NCBI GenBank assembly: GCA_903936705.1
Contig: CAIZWN010000068.1
Span: 62,001 to 126,000 of the forward strand
Length of the DNA: 64,000 nt
Direction: 5' to 3'
From: an uncultured Myxococcales bacterium
GTDB lineage: Bacteria > Myxococcota_A > UBA9042 > DTJE01
Within the stretch, counting starts at the first letter, position 1; each line of letters starts with the position of its first letter. A program made the translations under genes and the position numbers. This document shows, piece by piece, positions 41,333 through 50,287 of this stretch. The notes under the pieces are model-generated. The model had not been told where the DNA came from. It saw nothing but the letters and a program-made list of their open reading frames with translations, and did no database searches.

Positions 41333-41791
41333 TCAGCCACCCGGAAGCGTATCGCCGTTGTCGATCGTGACGTCGGTCGCGACGTCGGCCGCTACGTCGG
41401 CCGCGACGTCGGCCGCGACGTCGGTGGTGACGTCGGTCGGTGCGATTGCATCCGGTGGTACCGAAACCTGGTTGCAGTGGCCGGGGTATATGCCGGTGCC
41501 CTCGAATTCAGGCATGTCGTCGATGCAGACATACCCTGAACGGCAGAAATCGAACGGGCCGCACCGCTGCATGCAGTAGGATATCTGGTTGCGGTACTGG
41601 ATGCAGACGGCATCGCCCGGACAGCCAATCCGCGCGCAGTTGCCCCGCGTGCAATAGCCGTTCGGTTGCGACAGGTCGCAGGTCCGGTCCGATCCGCAGT
41701 CGGAATTGGTGCCGCACGAGTCGCCGATTCCCGGCGAGCATGCGAGCGCAGAAGCGGCAAGGAACAAGGGCATCAGGTAGTTCGCGGTCAC
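41333..41791 (-). CDS. Cys-rich lipoprotein with a repeated Asp-Val-Ala tail
   Basis: 152 residues. A lipoprotein signal (SALAC) is followed by about 12 cysteines spaced in EGF-like fashion (CGTNSDCGSDRTCDL, CTRGNCARIGC, CMQRCGPFDFC). The C-terminal ~35 residues are a low-complexity tail (DVAADVAADVAADVATDV) encoded by 12-bp tandem repeats. Such proteins are common as surface lipoproteins in Myxococcota; the function is unknown. Its start overlaps the stop of the FrzS-like gene by 4 bases. Confidence 0.65.
   Translation of the reverse strand: MTANYLMPLFLAASALACSPGIGDSCGTNSDCGSDRTCDLSQPNGYCTRGNCARIGCPGDAVCIQYRNQISYCMQRCGPFDFCRSGYVCIDDMPEFEGTGIYPGHCNQVSVPPDAIAPTDVTTDVAADVAADVAADVATDVTIDNGDTLPGG
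41369..41440. repeat. 12-bp tandem repeat, six units, within the lipoprotein gene
   Basis: Six near-identical 12-base units (GACGTCGGCCGC and variants) encode Asp-Val-Ala-Ala-type tetrapeptides in frame. Unit gain or loss would change the tail length without breaking the frame. Confidence 0.85.
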
Positions 41792-43224
41792 AAGGTCTCC
41801 TCGGAAAGGTCCAATGCGTCCCGGATAAGCTGAAGTCGCGCATTCAAACGGTCGTTCTCGGTCCTTAAGGCAGCCTCGGCCTGGCGCAGCGGTTCCAGGT
41901 CGGCCAGAGCCTCGCGAGCTGTCTCGAGGAAGCTGTTGGCATCGGCCGTATCCCTCTTCAGATCGGCGATCTCAGCTTCCAGTTCGCCAACCCTCGCCCC
42001 CGCAGCGACGGCGGCTTCAATCCTCTTGCGGTAGTCCCCGATGCTTGCCTCAAGTGCGGCGATATGGGAGTCACGTTCCGCGAGGCTCTCGTCATGACCC
42101 AGCGAGGAGTTCTTGACCTCCTTCAACAGCGCGGCCAGGTTGTCACGTTCGGCCTCGGCACGAGCAAGCGCCCGTTCCGAATCGCTACGCTCGGTCTCGG
42201 CTTTCGCCAGCGCGTCCTTGTAACCGCCTTCCAGTCGCTCGAACAATTCGGCCGTCTGGTCAAGCTCGGACCTGAGGGTCGAGTCGGCGTTAGAAACTTC
42301 GGCAAGCTGCCGTTCCGCCTCTTTCACCCGTAGTTCAAGTCGGCCAATCGTTGATTCAAGTTCCTCGCGCTCGGCCTGGAACTGTTCCGTAGCCTCGGAT
42401 CGCCCTTCGCGACGTCCCTGTTCGAGTCCGCGGCTGCGCTTTTCCGATCGTCCCTGTTCAAGGCCGGCCTCGTACCCGGCCTTGCGGGCTGCCTCGAATC
42501 GCTCTTCGTCTTCATCCGGTTCTTGACGGGCGCTTTCAACGACGACGGCCGGCCCTGATGGTTCGTCGTTCCTGGGCACCATGCGCTCAAGACCCGAGTC
42601 CAGGATCTGCCTTTGGGACCTGAGCTGGGATTCCAGATCAACGACCTTGCCACCCAGCGATGACTTTTCCGTCATCAAAAGTTCCACGGCATTCTTCAGC
42701 GATCGGACCTCTTCCTCGACGTAAGTCACGACGGCGCTTTCCAGGGTGCCGTTCGATACCAGCGTGTTGTCCGGAATATCAACGACGTTGATTTCGGCAT
42801 CACGCCCGCCATCGGGACTGGTCTCGGGCAGCAACTCGTCCAAAAGCTTCAGAAAAGCCAATGCATCAAGGGGCTTCGTAAGATAGGCGTCGGCCCGCGT
42901 GGGCAACAGCCGGTGCTTCCTGATTACATCGGGGCTTGCCTTGGCCGTCACCAGGATCAGCGGCACGCGCCTCAGCGTCAGGTCCTTTTTGAACTTCAGA
43001 CACAAGTTGAAGCCGTTCTTGACGTCCGCCGAAAGCACGATCAGACTGGGTGGCGACCCTACCCACTGGGCTGGTTCGGCATCCGTACGGTCGTGGACCC
43101 GGGCCGCAAAACCGCGGGCCAGCAGCAGGCTTTCAAGCATTGCGCGATCGGCAGCAACGTCCTCGATTACCAGTGCGTCGCCCCTGGAGCCTGTGCCCGG
43201 GCGGCGTTCGTGAGAAGCGCTCAC
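41788..43224 (-). CDS. FrzS-like protein: pseudo-receiver plus coiled coil
   Basis: 478 residues. The N-terminal ~125 residues fold as a receiver (ALVIEDVAADRAML, then PLILVTAKAS and AYLTKPL). The phospho-acceptor position reads LIVLSADVKNGF, with no Asp where receivers have one, as in Myxococcus FrzS. A short acidic linker follows, then more than 250 residues of heptad-rich coiled coil (QGRSEKRSRGLEQGRREGRS, AERQLAEVSNADSTLRSELD). FrzS is a polarity protein for type IV pilus-driven motility. The stop and start overlap with both neighbours (pssA upstream, lipoprotein downstream) suggest one operon. Confidence 0.75.
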   Translation of the reverse strand: MSASHERRPGTGSRGDALVIEDVAADRAMLESLLLARGFAARVHDRTDAEPAQWVGSPPSLIVLSADVKNGFNLCLKFKKDLTLRRVPLILVTAKASPDVIRKHRLLPTRADAYLTKPLDALAFLKLLDELLPETSPDGGRDAEINVVDIPDNTLVSNGTLESAVVTYVEEEVRSLKNAVELLMTEKSSLGGKVVDLESQLRSQRQILDSGLERMVPRNDEPSGPAVVVESARQEPDEDEERFEAARKAGYEAGLEQGRSEKRSRGLEQGRREGRSEATEQFQAEREELESTIGRLELRVKEAERQLAEVSNADSTLRSELDQTAELFERLEGGYKDALAKAETERSDSERALARAEAERDNLAALLKEVKNSSLGHDESLAERDSHIAALEASIGDYRKRIEAAVAAGARVGELEAEIADLKRDTADANSFLETAREALADLEPLRQAEAALRTENDRLNARLQLIRDALDLSEETL

Positions 43225-43976
43225 AAGTCACCTCCGGGTTGGGACGATACCTCGGCCACCGACTGCTGTCCATTGACGGCGCGTGCCCGGATCGAACCGC
43301 CAATAACGTAGACGCATCCCAGGCAGAAAAGGACTTCAGGCAGCACCTGAAGCACGGCGATCATCGTCATCCCCAGCAGCGTAGACACCAGCATAACGTT
43401 CCGCAAGCGGCTGGGCTGCCCCTTCAGCTTGGGAATGCGCAGTCTGCAGACCATCAGCGCCGATGCTACAACGGCCGCCGAAGGCAGCAGCCACGCCGGA
43501 TCGATGGACACCTGCAAATCCACCAGGCTGAGGTAGAACGTAGCGATCAGGCCGGCCATCATCGTCGTTGGCACGCCAGAAAAGAAGGACGGGTCCTCGT
43601 GACCGCAGGCGTTGAAGCGCGCCAGGCGGACGGCAGCCGAAACAGGCAGAAGGGCAGCGCAAAAGGCGATCCAGATCCACATCGGGGCGGCGGGGATGCC
43701 GTGAGCGGTGCACAAAAACCAGCAAAGGGCAGCCGGGGCAAGTCCGAACGACGTGTAGTCGGCGAACGAGTCCATTTCCATTCCGAATTGACTTTGCACG
43801 CCCAATTTTCGCGCCAGCGTCCCGTCGACCTTGTCCAGAATTCCGCAGTAGACGATGGCCCACGCTGCGCCCTGGAAGTGGCCCATCGCCGACATGGCAA
43901 TAGACACCAGGCCGACGACGAGGTTACCCGTCGTGACCAGATTGGGGGCTGCAGCGGTGAGTCCGGACCGTTTCAT
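43221..43976 (-). CDS. pssA: CDP-diacylglycerol-serine O-phosphatidyltransferase (PssA)
   Basis: 251 residues with about seven hydrophobic segments. The CDP-alcohol phosphotransferase signature DKVDGTLARKLGVQSQFGME, continuing to MDSFAD, fits the D-x2-DG-x2-AR-x8-G-x3-D-x3-D rule. LAPAALCWF and RLARFN are typical of the type II serine transferase branch. It would make phosphatidylserine, the precursor of phosphatidylethanolamine. ATG 43976 was chosen from family length; the upstream frame is probably untranslated. Confidence 0.85.
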   Translation of the reverse strand: MKRSGLTAAAPNLVTTGNLVVGLVSIAMSAMGHFQGAAWAIVYCGILDKVDGTLARKLGVQSQFGMEMDSFADYTSFGLAPAALCWFLCTAHGIPAAPMWIWIAFCAALLPVSAAVRLARFNACGHEDPSFFSGVPTTMMAGLIATFYLSLVDLQVSIDPAWLLPSAAVVASALMVCRLRIPKLKGQPSRLRNVMLVSTLLGMTMIAVLQVLPEVLFCLGCVYVIGGSIRARAVNGQQSVAEVSSQPGGDL

Positions 43977-44053
43977 CCGGCCGATCGTAGGCGTCCATTG
44001 ACTGGACGTCAACTTGCGTTGCTGCCTCGCTGGAAATGGTGCCGAACGGCGCC

Positions 44054-44491
44054 TCACCCAGGCGGCACGGGCTTATCACGGAACGTCATGCGCAGTATGT
44101 TCCGGTCGTCCTCGCGACGGTAGGTGACGCTGTCCGACAGGGTGCGAACCAGATGTATCCCAAGGCCGCCAATCCCCCGGTCCAGCAGGTCCAGCGAGGT
44201 GTCCGGCGGAGTTCTGGTCAGCGGATCGAAGGGGCGACCGCCGTCCGAAACTTCCAGCACGAAGGCGTCGTCGTCAACCGAGCAACCGACAGAGACTTCC
44301 CCCTCGCCGTCCAGGTAGGCGTAATGGCAGACGTTGACGAAGACCTCTTCGACAACCAGTCGCAGCACGGTCAGCCTGTGGGGCACGATAGCTGTGGCGA
44401 CGGCGCACTCCTCGACGAAATCGGCCACCTGGTCCAACCGATCGACCCGGGAAGCCACGGCAAGGGACCTGTAATGCGAGGAGTCCTTCAT
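44054..44491 (-). CDS. RsbW-like anti-sigma/serine kinase (HATPase_c_2)
   Basis: 145 residues with a GHKL ATPase fold. The N-box is LRLVVEEVFVNVCHYAY, G1 is VLEVSDGGRPFDP and the G2-type loop is GIGGLGIHLVRTL. In partner-switching systems such proteins bind a sigma factor or other target and phosphorylate an STAS antagonist. It overlaps the upstream STAS gene by 4 bases. No sigma factor gene is adjacent, so the target is unknown. Confidence 0.85.
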   Translation of the reverse strand: MKDSSHYRSLAVASRVDRLDQVADFVEECAVATAIVPHRLTVLRLVVEEVFVNVCHYAYLDGEGEVSVGCSVDDDAFVLEVSDGGRPFDPLTRTPPDTSLDLLDRGIGGLGIHLVRTLSDSVTYRREDDRNILRMTFRDKPVPPG

Positions 44492-44823
44492 GCCAGTCCG
44501 TCCAGGGCTGCAGCCACTGACTCGTCGATCGTCAGGATCGAGCCGAACCCCGAGATGTCGAATACCTCGCGCACCGTACCTCGCACGTTGGCGAACCGCA
44601 GCTGTCCGCCCTTGCTTCTCAGCAGTTTCGCGATCACCAGGATGCCTCGCAATCCCGCGCTGCTGACGTACTCCAGGCCGTCCAGGTTGATGACATGGCG
44701 CAAATTGCCCTGCTGGATCGAGGCGTTCAGCGTTGTTTCGAATTCGGGCGCCGTCACGGCGTCAAGGCGGCCCGAGACTTCCACCACTACAGCACCCCGA
44801 TCGTTCCTGGTCCGAATGGCCAT
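44488..44823 (-). CDS. STAS-domain anti-sigma factor antagonist (RsbV-like)
   Basis: 111 residues forming one STAS domain. The phospho-acceptor Ser is in GLEYVSSAGLRGIL, the standard site phosphorylated by RsbW-type kinases. ATG 44823 follows a GGGGGAAG site. It is flanked by an RsbU-like phosphatase upstream and the RsbW-like kinase downstream, a complete partner-switching set. Confidence 0.88.
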   Translation of the reverse strand: MAIRTRNDRGAVVVEVSGRLDAVTAPEFETTLNASIQQGNLRHVINLDGLEYVSSAGLRGILVIAKLLRSKGGQLRFANVRGTVREVFDISGFGSILTIDESVAAALDGLA

Positions 44824-44841
44824 CACTTCCCCCCAATGCAA

Positions 44842-46734
44842 TCAGGCATCAATCTTGTCAGCAGCCTTCCGTTTCCCCCGGGCTGGCAGCCCGGTCAGCG
44901 TGATCGCCATCATGGCTACGTCATCCGAGACCGGCGCGCCCTGCGTGAACCCGTCGATCGCCTGTCGCATGCCCTTGATCACCGCCCGAACCGGCTGTCC
45001 CATCAAGCCGTTCAGCGTCTGCGTCGCCAGGTCCTCGCCAAAGGCCTCCAGCCGGATGTTCATCGCCTCGGTCACCCCGTCCGTGTACAGGAACAGCAGG
45101 TCGCCGGGGCGCATGACCGTCCTTGAGGACCGGTACTCGTGGCCAGCCATGCCTCCCATGACCAGGCCGGGCTGGACAGCCAGCCGGCCGAATCCGGCCC
45201 CGCCGACCGATATGAATGGCGGATTATGGCCCGCGCTGACGTACTCCAGGTCCCCGGTGTCCAGATCCAGGATGCCCATGAACACGGTCACGAACATGCT
45301 TTCGTCGTTGTCGGCGCACAGCATCGCGTTAGCTTGGTTGAACACCGTTTCAAGCGACTTGTGGTGCATGGCCTGGTTACGCAGGATCGTCATCGTGATG
45401 ACCATGAACAGCGCAGCAGGGACTCCCTTGCCGGACACGTCGCCGATGCAGAAGCACAGGCGGTGGTCGTCCAGCAGGAAGAAGTCGAAGAAGTCGCCGC
45501 CGACCTCCTTGGCCGGCTCCATCGTCGCATACAGATCCACGTGCTCGATGTCGAAGAACGGAGGGAAGACCCGTGGCAGCATACCGGCCTGGATCTTGTT
45601 GGCCACGCGCAGGTCGCTTTCGACACGCTCCTTCTCGGCAGTCACCTTCTGCAGGTTGCGTATGTGATCCTTCAGATCGGCGGTCATCCGGTTGAACGCC
45701 TCGGCCAGCGCCTGGATTTCGTCCCCGGTTCGCACGTCGATCACGCTGTCGAGGTTCCCGGCCCGGACGCTTGCCACCCCCTCCTGGAGGGCACGCACCG
45801 GTTCGGTGATTCGCCGGGACAGCACGGTCACCACCAACAGCATTGTCCCCAGCATGGCGGCCATCAGCAGGAGTATCTGGCGCATCAGCACTTCCGGGCG
45901 CTTCATTAGTTCGGACTGCTGCACGCTGATGCCGAAGGTCCATCCCGGAGTGTACGGAATGGGGTTGAAGATCGCCGACTGGGTTGTGCCATCGGGTCGC
46001 TTGAAGATTCCCTGTCCCGGTTGCCCTGCGACGATCCTGCGGCCGATCTCGTCCAGCCCCTCGTATCCGGACGCAGCCGAACGCAGCAGGTTCAATTTCA
46101 GAGGCAGGTTCTGGTCGCGATGTGCCACTATCGTGCCGTTGCCATCGGCCACCCAACCAGTGCCTCCCTGGCCGATGGATATCGATTCGGTTATCTGGGA
46201 CAGCCGTTTCAGTAGTACGGTGGCAGCCGCAATTCCGACGCGTTCCCCCTTGTCGTTGCGGACGACGCTGGCCACTACGAATACGCGCTCGCCCGTTGAC
46301 TTGGACAGCAGTGGGGGGCTGATTACATCGTCCTGCCCCTGTTCCATTATGGCCTTGAAGTAGTCCCTGTCGGACACGTCACCCTCAGCCCCCATGGTTG
46401 TGGTGAAGTGGCCACGGTTGTTGGTGTAGAAAAGGATTTCAAAGTCAGGGTTGATTGCGTGCGCCCGTTCGATCAGATTCTTGCCGATGACGTCGAAGTC
46501 GCCCGACCGCATCACGTCCCTGTCGGCGATCGTCTTGACCTCGCTGCTATAGCCATGGATCAGGCGCCCGATCTCGGCGGATCGTGCCTTCAGGATTTCG
46601 TGCGCGAGGTCCTTGGTCAGGCCGACCACTGTTTCCTGGACGCTGGAATACGTCACCAGGGCAAAGACGACCAGCATCGCGCCGAGTATCCCGCCGAACC
46701 ACACCAGCATCTTTGCGCGAAGGCTCAACTGCAT
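44842..46734 (-). CDS. Cache-HAMP-SpoIIE (PP2C) phosphatase, RsbU-like
   Basis: 630 residues. An N-terminal transmembrane helix, a periplasmic double-Cache sensor (about 40-280, with DRDYFKAIM), a second helix, HAMP (SRRITEPVRALQEGV) and a short coiled coil precede the PP2C/SpoIIE phosphatase. The phosphatase has metal-binding Asp residues in EVGGDFFDF, IGDVSGKGVPAALFM, LYTDGVTEA and SDDVAMM. It would dephosphorylate the RsbV-like protein in response to an external small molecule. It lies 18 bases upstream of that gene. Confidence 0.9.
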   Translation of the reverse strand: MQLSLRAKMLVWFGGILGAMLVVFALVTYSSVQETVVGLTKDLAHEILKARSAEIGRLIHGYSSEVKTIADRDVMRSGDFDVIGKNLIERAHAINPDFEILFYTNNRGHFTTTMGAEGDVSDRDYFKAIMEQGQDDVISPPLLSKSTGERVFVVASVVRNDKGERVGIAAATVLLKRLSQITESISIGQGGTGWVADGNGTIVAHRDQNLPLKLNLLRSAASGYEGLDEIGRRIVAGQPGQGIFKRPDGTTQSAIFNPIPYTPGWTFGISVQQSELMKRPEVLMRQILLLMAAMLGTMLLVVTVLSRRITEPVRALQEGVASVRAGNLDSVIDVRTGDEIQALAEAFNRMTADLKDHIRNLQKVTAEKERVESDLRVANKIQAGMLPRVFPPFFDIEHVDLYATMEPAKEVGGDFFDFFLLDDHRLCFCIGDVSGKGVPAALFMVITMTILRNQAMHHKSLETVFNQANAMLCADNDESMFVTVFMGILDLDTGDLEYVSAGHNPPFISVGGAGFGRLAVQPGLVMGGMAGHEYRSSRTVMRPGDLLFLYTDGVTEAMNIRLEAFGEDLATQTLNGLMGQPVRAVIKGMRQAIDGFTQGAPVSDDVAMMAITLTGLPARGKRKAADKIDA

Positions 46735-46868
46735 TCTCGCGTTGCAGACATGTCAAACGACCCGCAACAGTCGGGTCCAGGTCCTTGGCAGTATCAGGCG
46801 ATGGCAAAATGGGGTCAAGCCACGGATGTAGGTGATTTCGATTGTTCTCCCGGACCCGGATGACATGT

Positions 46869-47630
46869 TCAGGTTGCGGGTGGACTGGCGAAGATACGGT
46901 ACACGTTACGCCCGTCGCTTTTCGCCTGGTACAGCGCCTTGTCGGCGCACGCGATCAACAGATCCGAGGATTCGCCGTGTTCGGGGAAGAAGGCAATGCC
47001 GATGCTGACGCCGATGGATATTTCGCCGGCGCGTAACCGGAAGGGCTGTCCGATGGCCTCCAGTATGCGCCTGGCAAGCTCCTTTGCCGCCACTGGTTTC
47101 TCGATGTCGGGCACGACGCACAGGAATTCGTCACCACCAAGGCGGGCCACAGTGTCGTCCAGGCGCACACAGTCGCGCATGCGCTGGGCCACCTGGCACA
47201 GAAGATCGTCACCCGCAGCGTGCCCCAGGTTGTCGTTGACCCACTTGAACCTGTCCAGATCCAGATAGAATACCGCAGCCTGTTTCGACGACTTGCGGGC
47301 CAGCGCCAAGGCCTGGTGCAGTCGATCCCGCGCTATGATCCGGTTGGGAAGCCTGGTCAGCGGGTCGTAGTTCGCCAGCTCCAGTTCGCGCTTCACGTTT
47401 TCCATGTCGGCAATCACGCATTCCAGCAGGAATTCCCGGGCCTCCAGTTTCACGACCATCCGTGCGAAGGCTTCGGCCAGCGAGGTGAACAGTGGCGGGT
47501 ACTCGCGCCCATTGGTCATTTCCAGCAGTGACGGCACGGACTTGATATCCCCGGTGGTGGCGATGCGCTCGACCACCAGCAGGAAGCGGCGCAGGAATTC
47601 CTGATCCTGGGTCGTTGATGGATCGGGCAT
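46869..47630 (-). CDS. GGDEF diguanylate cyclase
   Basis: 253 residues. A helical N-terminal region of about 90 residues, lacking a recognised sensor, leads into a GGDEF domain (NYDPLTRLPNRI, FKWVNDNLGH, active site RLGGDEF). An inhibitory RxxD I-site (RLDD) lies five residues before GGDEF, so product inhibition is expected. It makes cyclic-di-GMP, the substrate of the HD-GYP protein encoded elsewhere in the window. ATG 47630 follows GGGAG by 5 bases. Confidence 0.9.
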   Translation of the reverse strand: MPDPSTTQDQEFLRRFLLVVERIATTGDIKSVPSLLEMTNGREYPPLFTSLAEAFARMVVKLEAREFLLECVIADMENVKRELELANYDPLTRLPNRIIARDRLHQALALARKSSKQAAVFYLDLDRFKWVNDNLGHAAGDDLLCQVAQRMRDCVRLDDTVARLGGDEFLCVVPDIEKPVAAKELARRILEAIGQPFRLRAGEISIGVSIGIAFFPEHGESSDLLIACADKALYQAKSDGRNVYRIFASPPAT

Positions 47631-47650
47631 CAAGACTCCCGTGAGGATGG

Positions 47651-48745
47651 CTAGGCCAGGTTGGCCATCAGCTTTTCGATGTCGAAGTATTCCCGGTACA
47701 GCGACTGGATGGCTTCTATCTTGTCTAGGTCAGTGGACTGCGTCTTGACTGTCATGGACACGACTTTCGAGGCCACGGTGTAGGTGTCATCCTGCGATAT
47801 CATCGTCGGGATGCTGGCCTTCTTGATGATTTCGAGGATGGCCGGATCGGGGCGAATGCCGCTGGTCAACAGGATGCCCGCGATCTTCGCGTGCTGGTCC
47901 CTTCCCAGCAGGTGGTAGTTGACGGCCACCAGGAGATTATCCGCCCGGTCGCCAGGCACGATGACCAGCGTGCCACGTGAGATGGCGCCGATCAGGTTCT
48001 GGGGCGCCATGGCCGCGATGGCGACGTTCTCGACGTACTCGGTCATCTCGTCTTCGCCGCTGAGGATTTCGGCGCCGACCTTGCGGCATACCTGGTAGAC
48101 GTGGGGCTTGGAAAGTACCGGACGAAATGGCACAAAGCCCAGGGATTCGAAGCCCTTGCGGGCAAGTTCCTGGGACAACAGTTCCTTGATCTTGTCGTAC
48201 TTGTCCGGCAGTACCTTGTTCAGCACGACGCCCACGATTCGTGCGCCCTCTTGCCGGAAAAGGGCGGCATTCATGACCAGTTCGTCGATGGAACTGCCGA
48301 TCCCGCCCTTGGCCACCAGTACGACTGGGACATCCAGCGTCCGGGCCACCATCGCGTTGGAAAGCCCCAGGATCGATCCGACCCCCGCGTGCCCCGTACC
48401 TTCGACTACGACAACGTCCTTGTCCTTGGAGACCTCCTCGAACCCATTGACGATGTCGTCCTTCAGGTGGGCGTACTTTGCCGGGTCCTGCAGAAACTTG
48501 GTGGTGAAACCAGCGGGCGAGCATACCGGGCTCATGGGCGGCAGCTCGCCTGGCAGGTCGTAGATCAGCTTCATCAGCAGAGCGTCTTTGTCGACCTTGA
48601 TCCCGTCGATGTCGATCGTCGTCTGTCCCACGGGCTTCATGAATCCGACGCGCAGCCCGGCAGCCTGGAACAGGTGAACCAGTCCGATCGATGTGGTGGT
48701 CTTGCCTACGTCCTGTCCCGTCGCCGCTACGAAAACCGCCTTCAT
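47651..48745 (-). CDS. BioD/CobQ-like AAA protein with DRTGG domain
   Basis: 364 residues. The N-terminal dethiobiotin-synthetase-like P-loop domain has FVAATGQDVGKTTTSIGL and the VVVEGTGHAG block. The C-terminal DRTGG domain (about 220-330: ISRGTLVIVPGDRADNLLVA) is shared with the N-terminal part of phosphotransacetylases and CBS-type regulators. The role is probably regulatory nucleotide or acyl-phosphate sensing, but is not established. The ATG overlaps the STAS gene upstream by 4 bases. Confidence 0.75.
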   Translation of the reverse strand: MKAVFVAATGQDVGKTTTSIGLVHLFQAAGLRVGFMKPVGQTTIDIDGIKVDKDALLMKLIYDLPGELPPMSPVCSPAGFTTKFLQDPAKYAHLKDDIVNGFEEVSKDKDVVVVEGTGHAGVGSILGLSNAMVARTLDVPVVLVAKGGIGSSIDELVMNAALFRQEGARIVGVVLNKVLPDKYDKIKELLSQELARKGFESLGFVPFRPVLSKPHVYQVCRKVGAEILSGEDEMTEYVENVAIAAMAPQNLIGAISRGTLVIVPGDRADNLLVAVNYHLLGRDQHAKIAGILLTSGIRPDPAILEIIKKASIPTMISQDDTYTVASKVVSMTVKTQSTDLDKIEAIQSLYREYFDIEKLMANLA

Positions 48746-49077
48746 GCCAGTTCCTCCAGCGCGCTTTGCCCGGACTTGAAGATCCGGAAGAGGTTCATGA
48801 ACCCGGTCGAAGCCAGCACGTCCTTGACCCCGATCTGCAGGGATGCCAGACAGATGGAACCCTCGCTGACCCTCATCTGCTTGGCCCCGATCAGAAGGAC
48901 CCGCAGCCCGGCGCTGCTGATGTAATCGACTTCGGCGAGGTCTATGACGATGCTGCGTTCACCACGTTGGATGATCCCCAGCAGGGTGGCCTCCAGCTGG
49001 GGAGAAGTCAGGGCGTCGATCCTTCCTTCGACGCGCAGGACAGCCACCTTGCCGCTTTTCTCTTCGGTCAGATTCAT
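48742..49077 (-). CDS. second STAS-domain protein (anti-sigma antagonist-like)
   Basis: 111 residues. A single STAS domain with the Ser acceptor in EVDYISSAGLRVLL. It is about 4 kb from the RsbV-like gene and is coupled to the DRTGG gene, not to a kinase. The two STAS proteins could compete for the same RsbW-like kinase. The gap 49078-49412 contains AT-rich sequence with no convincing promoter pair. Confidence 0.85.
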   Translation of the reverse strand: MNLTEEKSGKVAVLRVEGRIDALTSPQLEATLLGIIQRGERSIVIDLAEVDYISSAGLRVLLIGAKQMRVSEGSICLASLQIGVKDVLASTGFMNLFRIFKSGQSALEELA

Positions 49078-49412
49078 GACGCACCTCCCGCCGGTACTCT
49101 AGCATTTTCGCGGGGGGGAACGATAAAAAGGCGTGGTTGTGTTGGCTTGGCATTGCGGTAGCTTCACGTCGACGCGTATTTTGATGCTGCAGAAGCGATG
49201 TTCGTTCCGGTCTGCAGTTGTCGCAATCGCATCGGCTTTCAGTCAGTGAGAACATTCTATGTTGCCGAACTATCTATCATATTTCCGGAACGTGGATAAG
49301 CGCTATCCGGATTAAGGTCATAATCTAAGTCGATTCTTCTTCTCGGACTTGGTGCCAGGAAGGGGATCGGGGGATCACTTGACCGTGGGCACGTCGCATT
49401 TGGAGGTGGAAG

Positions 49413-50219
49413 ATGGTGAATCGATCAATGTACTGGATGGGTGCGGCCGCGGTGATGTTGAGCCTTGTGGCGTGTGATACGGCCGGAATTGTCGAAGGCG
49501 GAACGGCTGCGTCGGCGCTGAAATCGGGCGGATCCGGGGAATTCAAGTTCCGGGGGCCGGCGGGGTTGCGAAAGCACGACGGCAAGGCCTTCCACGACGA
49601 CGGATTCTCGAAAGACAAGCCCGATGATTCTCACCCTGGGGACGACGACCCATGCAAGGTTGTCGCAACCAAGAAGACCGGCGACCGCGGGAGCCACGGA
49701 CATTCCGGGGACGAGGTTCGGGGCAGGGCCGATCACCCGGACGTCAAGTCAAAGGACAATGTCGGCAAGGACGTTGACAGCGACGGGGATGACGACGGGG
49801 ATGACGACGGGGATGACGACGGGGATGACGACGGGGATGACGAGGGTTGCGGTAGCGACGGCGGGCACAAGGTCGATGTCTGCCACCGGCGCCCCGGCTG
49901 CGAGAAGGGTCCCATCATCCTCTCGGTTGACGAGCACGCGGTGCCGGCCCACCTGGCCCACGGCGATTCCCTGGTGGAACCCGAGGTTTGCGATGGGAGG
50001 GACAACGATTGCGACGGGATGGTGGACGAGGACAACGTCTGCGAGCCGGTGCCGGGCGAGGACGTCACGCAGCCGCCTCCTGGCGTAGACGTGGTCGAAC
50101 CGCCGCCGCCTCCCCCGGAGGACGTGATCCAGCCGCCGCCCCAGGACGTCACGCAGCCGCCGTTGCAGGACGTGCCGCTGACGTGCCCGCCCGATCAGCA
50201 GTGCCAGGTCCAGGTTTGA
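49413..50219 (+). CDS. Asp/Gly-rich lipoprotein with a MopE-like metal-binding motif
   Basis: 268 residues. A lipoprotein signal ends SLVAC. The mature chain is low-complexity and acidic, including a (DGDD)n run at ~125-147. Next come a small Cys-containing domain (VCHRRPGCEKGP with HxVPAHLAHGD) and one CDGRDNDCDGMVDEDNVC motif. Pro/Val-rich repeats (EDVTQPPP) fill the C-terminus. The CDGxDNDCDG motif is the putative metal-binding motif of MopE-like proteins. GGAGG-type site precedes ATG 49413. Function unknown; a surface Ca2+- or Cu-binding role is possible. Confidence 0.65.
   Translation: MVNRSMYWMGAAAVMLSLVACDTAGIVEGGTAASALKSGGSGEFKFRGPAGLRKHDGKAFHDDGFSKDKPDDSHPGDDDPCKVVATKKTGDRGSHGHSGDEVRGRADHPDVKSKDNVGKDVDSDGDDDGDDDGDDDGDDDGDDEGCGSDGGHKVDVCHRRPGCEKGPIILSVDEHAVPAHLAHGDSLVEPEVCDGRDNDCDGMVDEDNVCEPVPGEDVTQPPPGVDVVEPPPPPPEDVIQPPPQDVTQPPLQDVPLTCPPDQQCQVQV
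49782..49846. repeat. 12-bp tandem repeat in the lipoprotein gene
   Basis: About five units of GGGGATGACGAC encode Asp-Gly-Asp-Asp in frame. The DNA units are nearly perfect copies, suggesting recent expansion. Confidence 0.85.
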
Positions 50220-50287
50220 GGTCAACAGGTCGTCGGACCCAACGTACCGTGAAATCCGTTAGAATCGGCAATGCAGACGGAGCGGAC

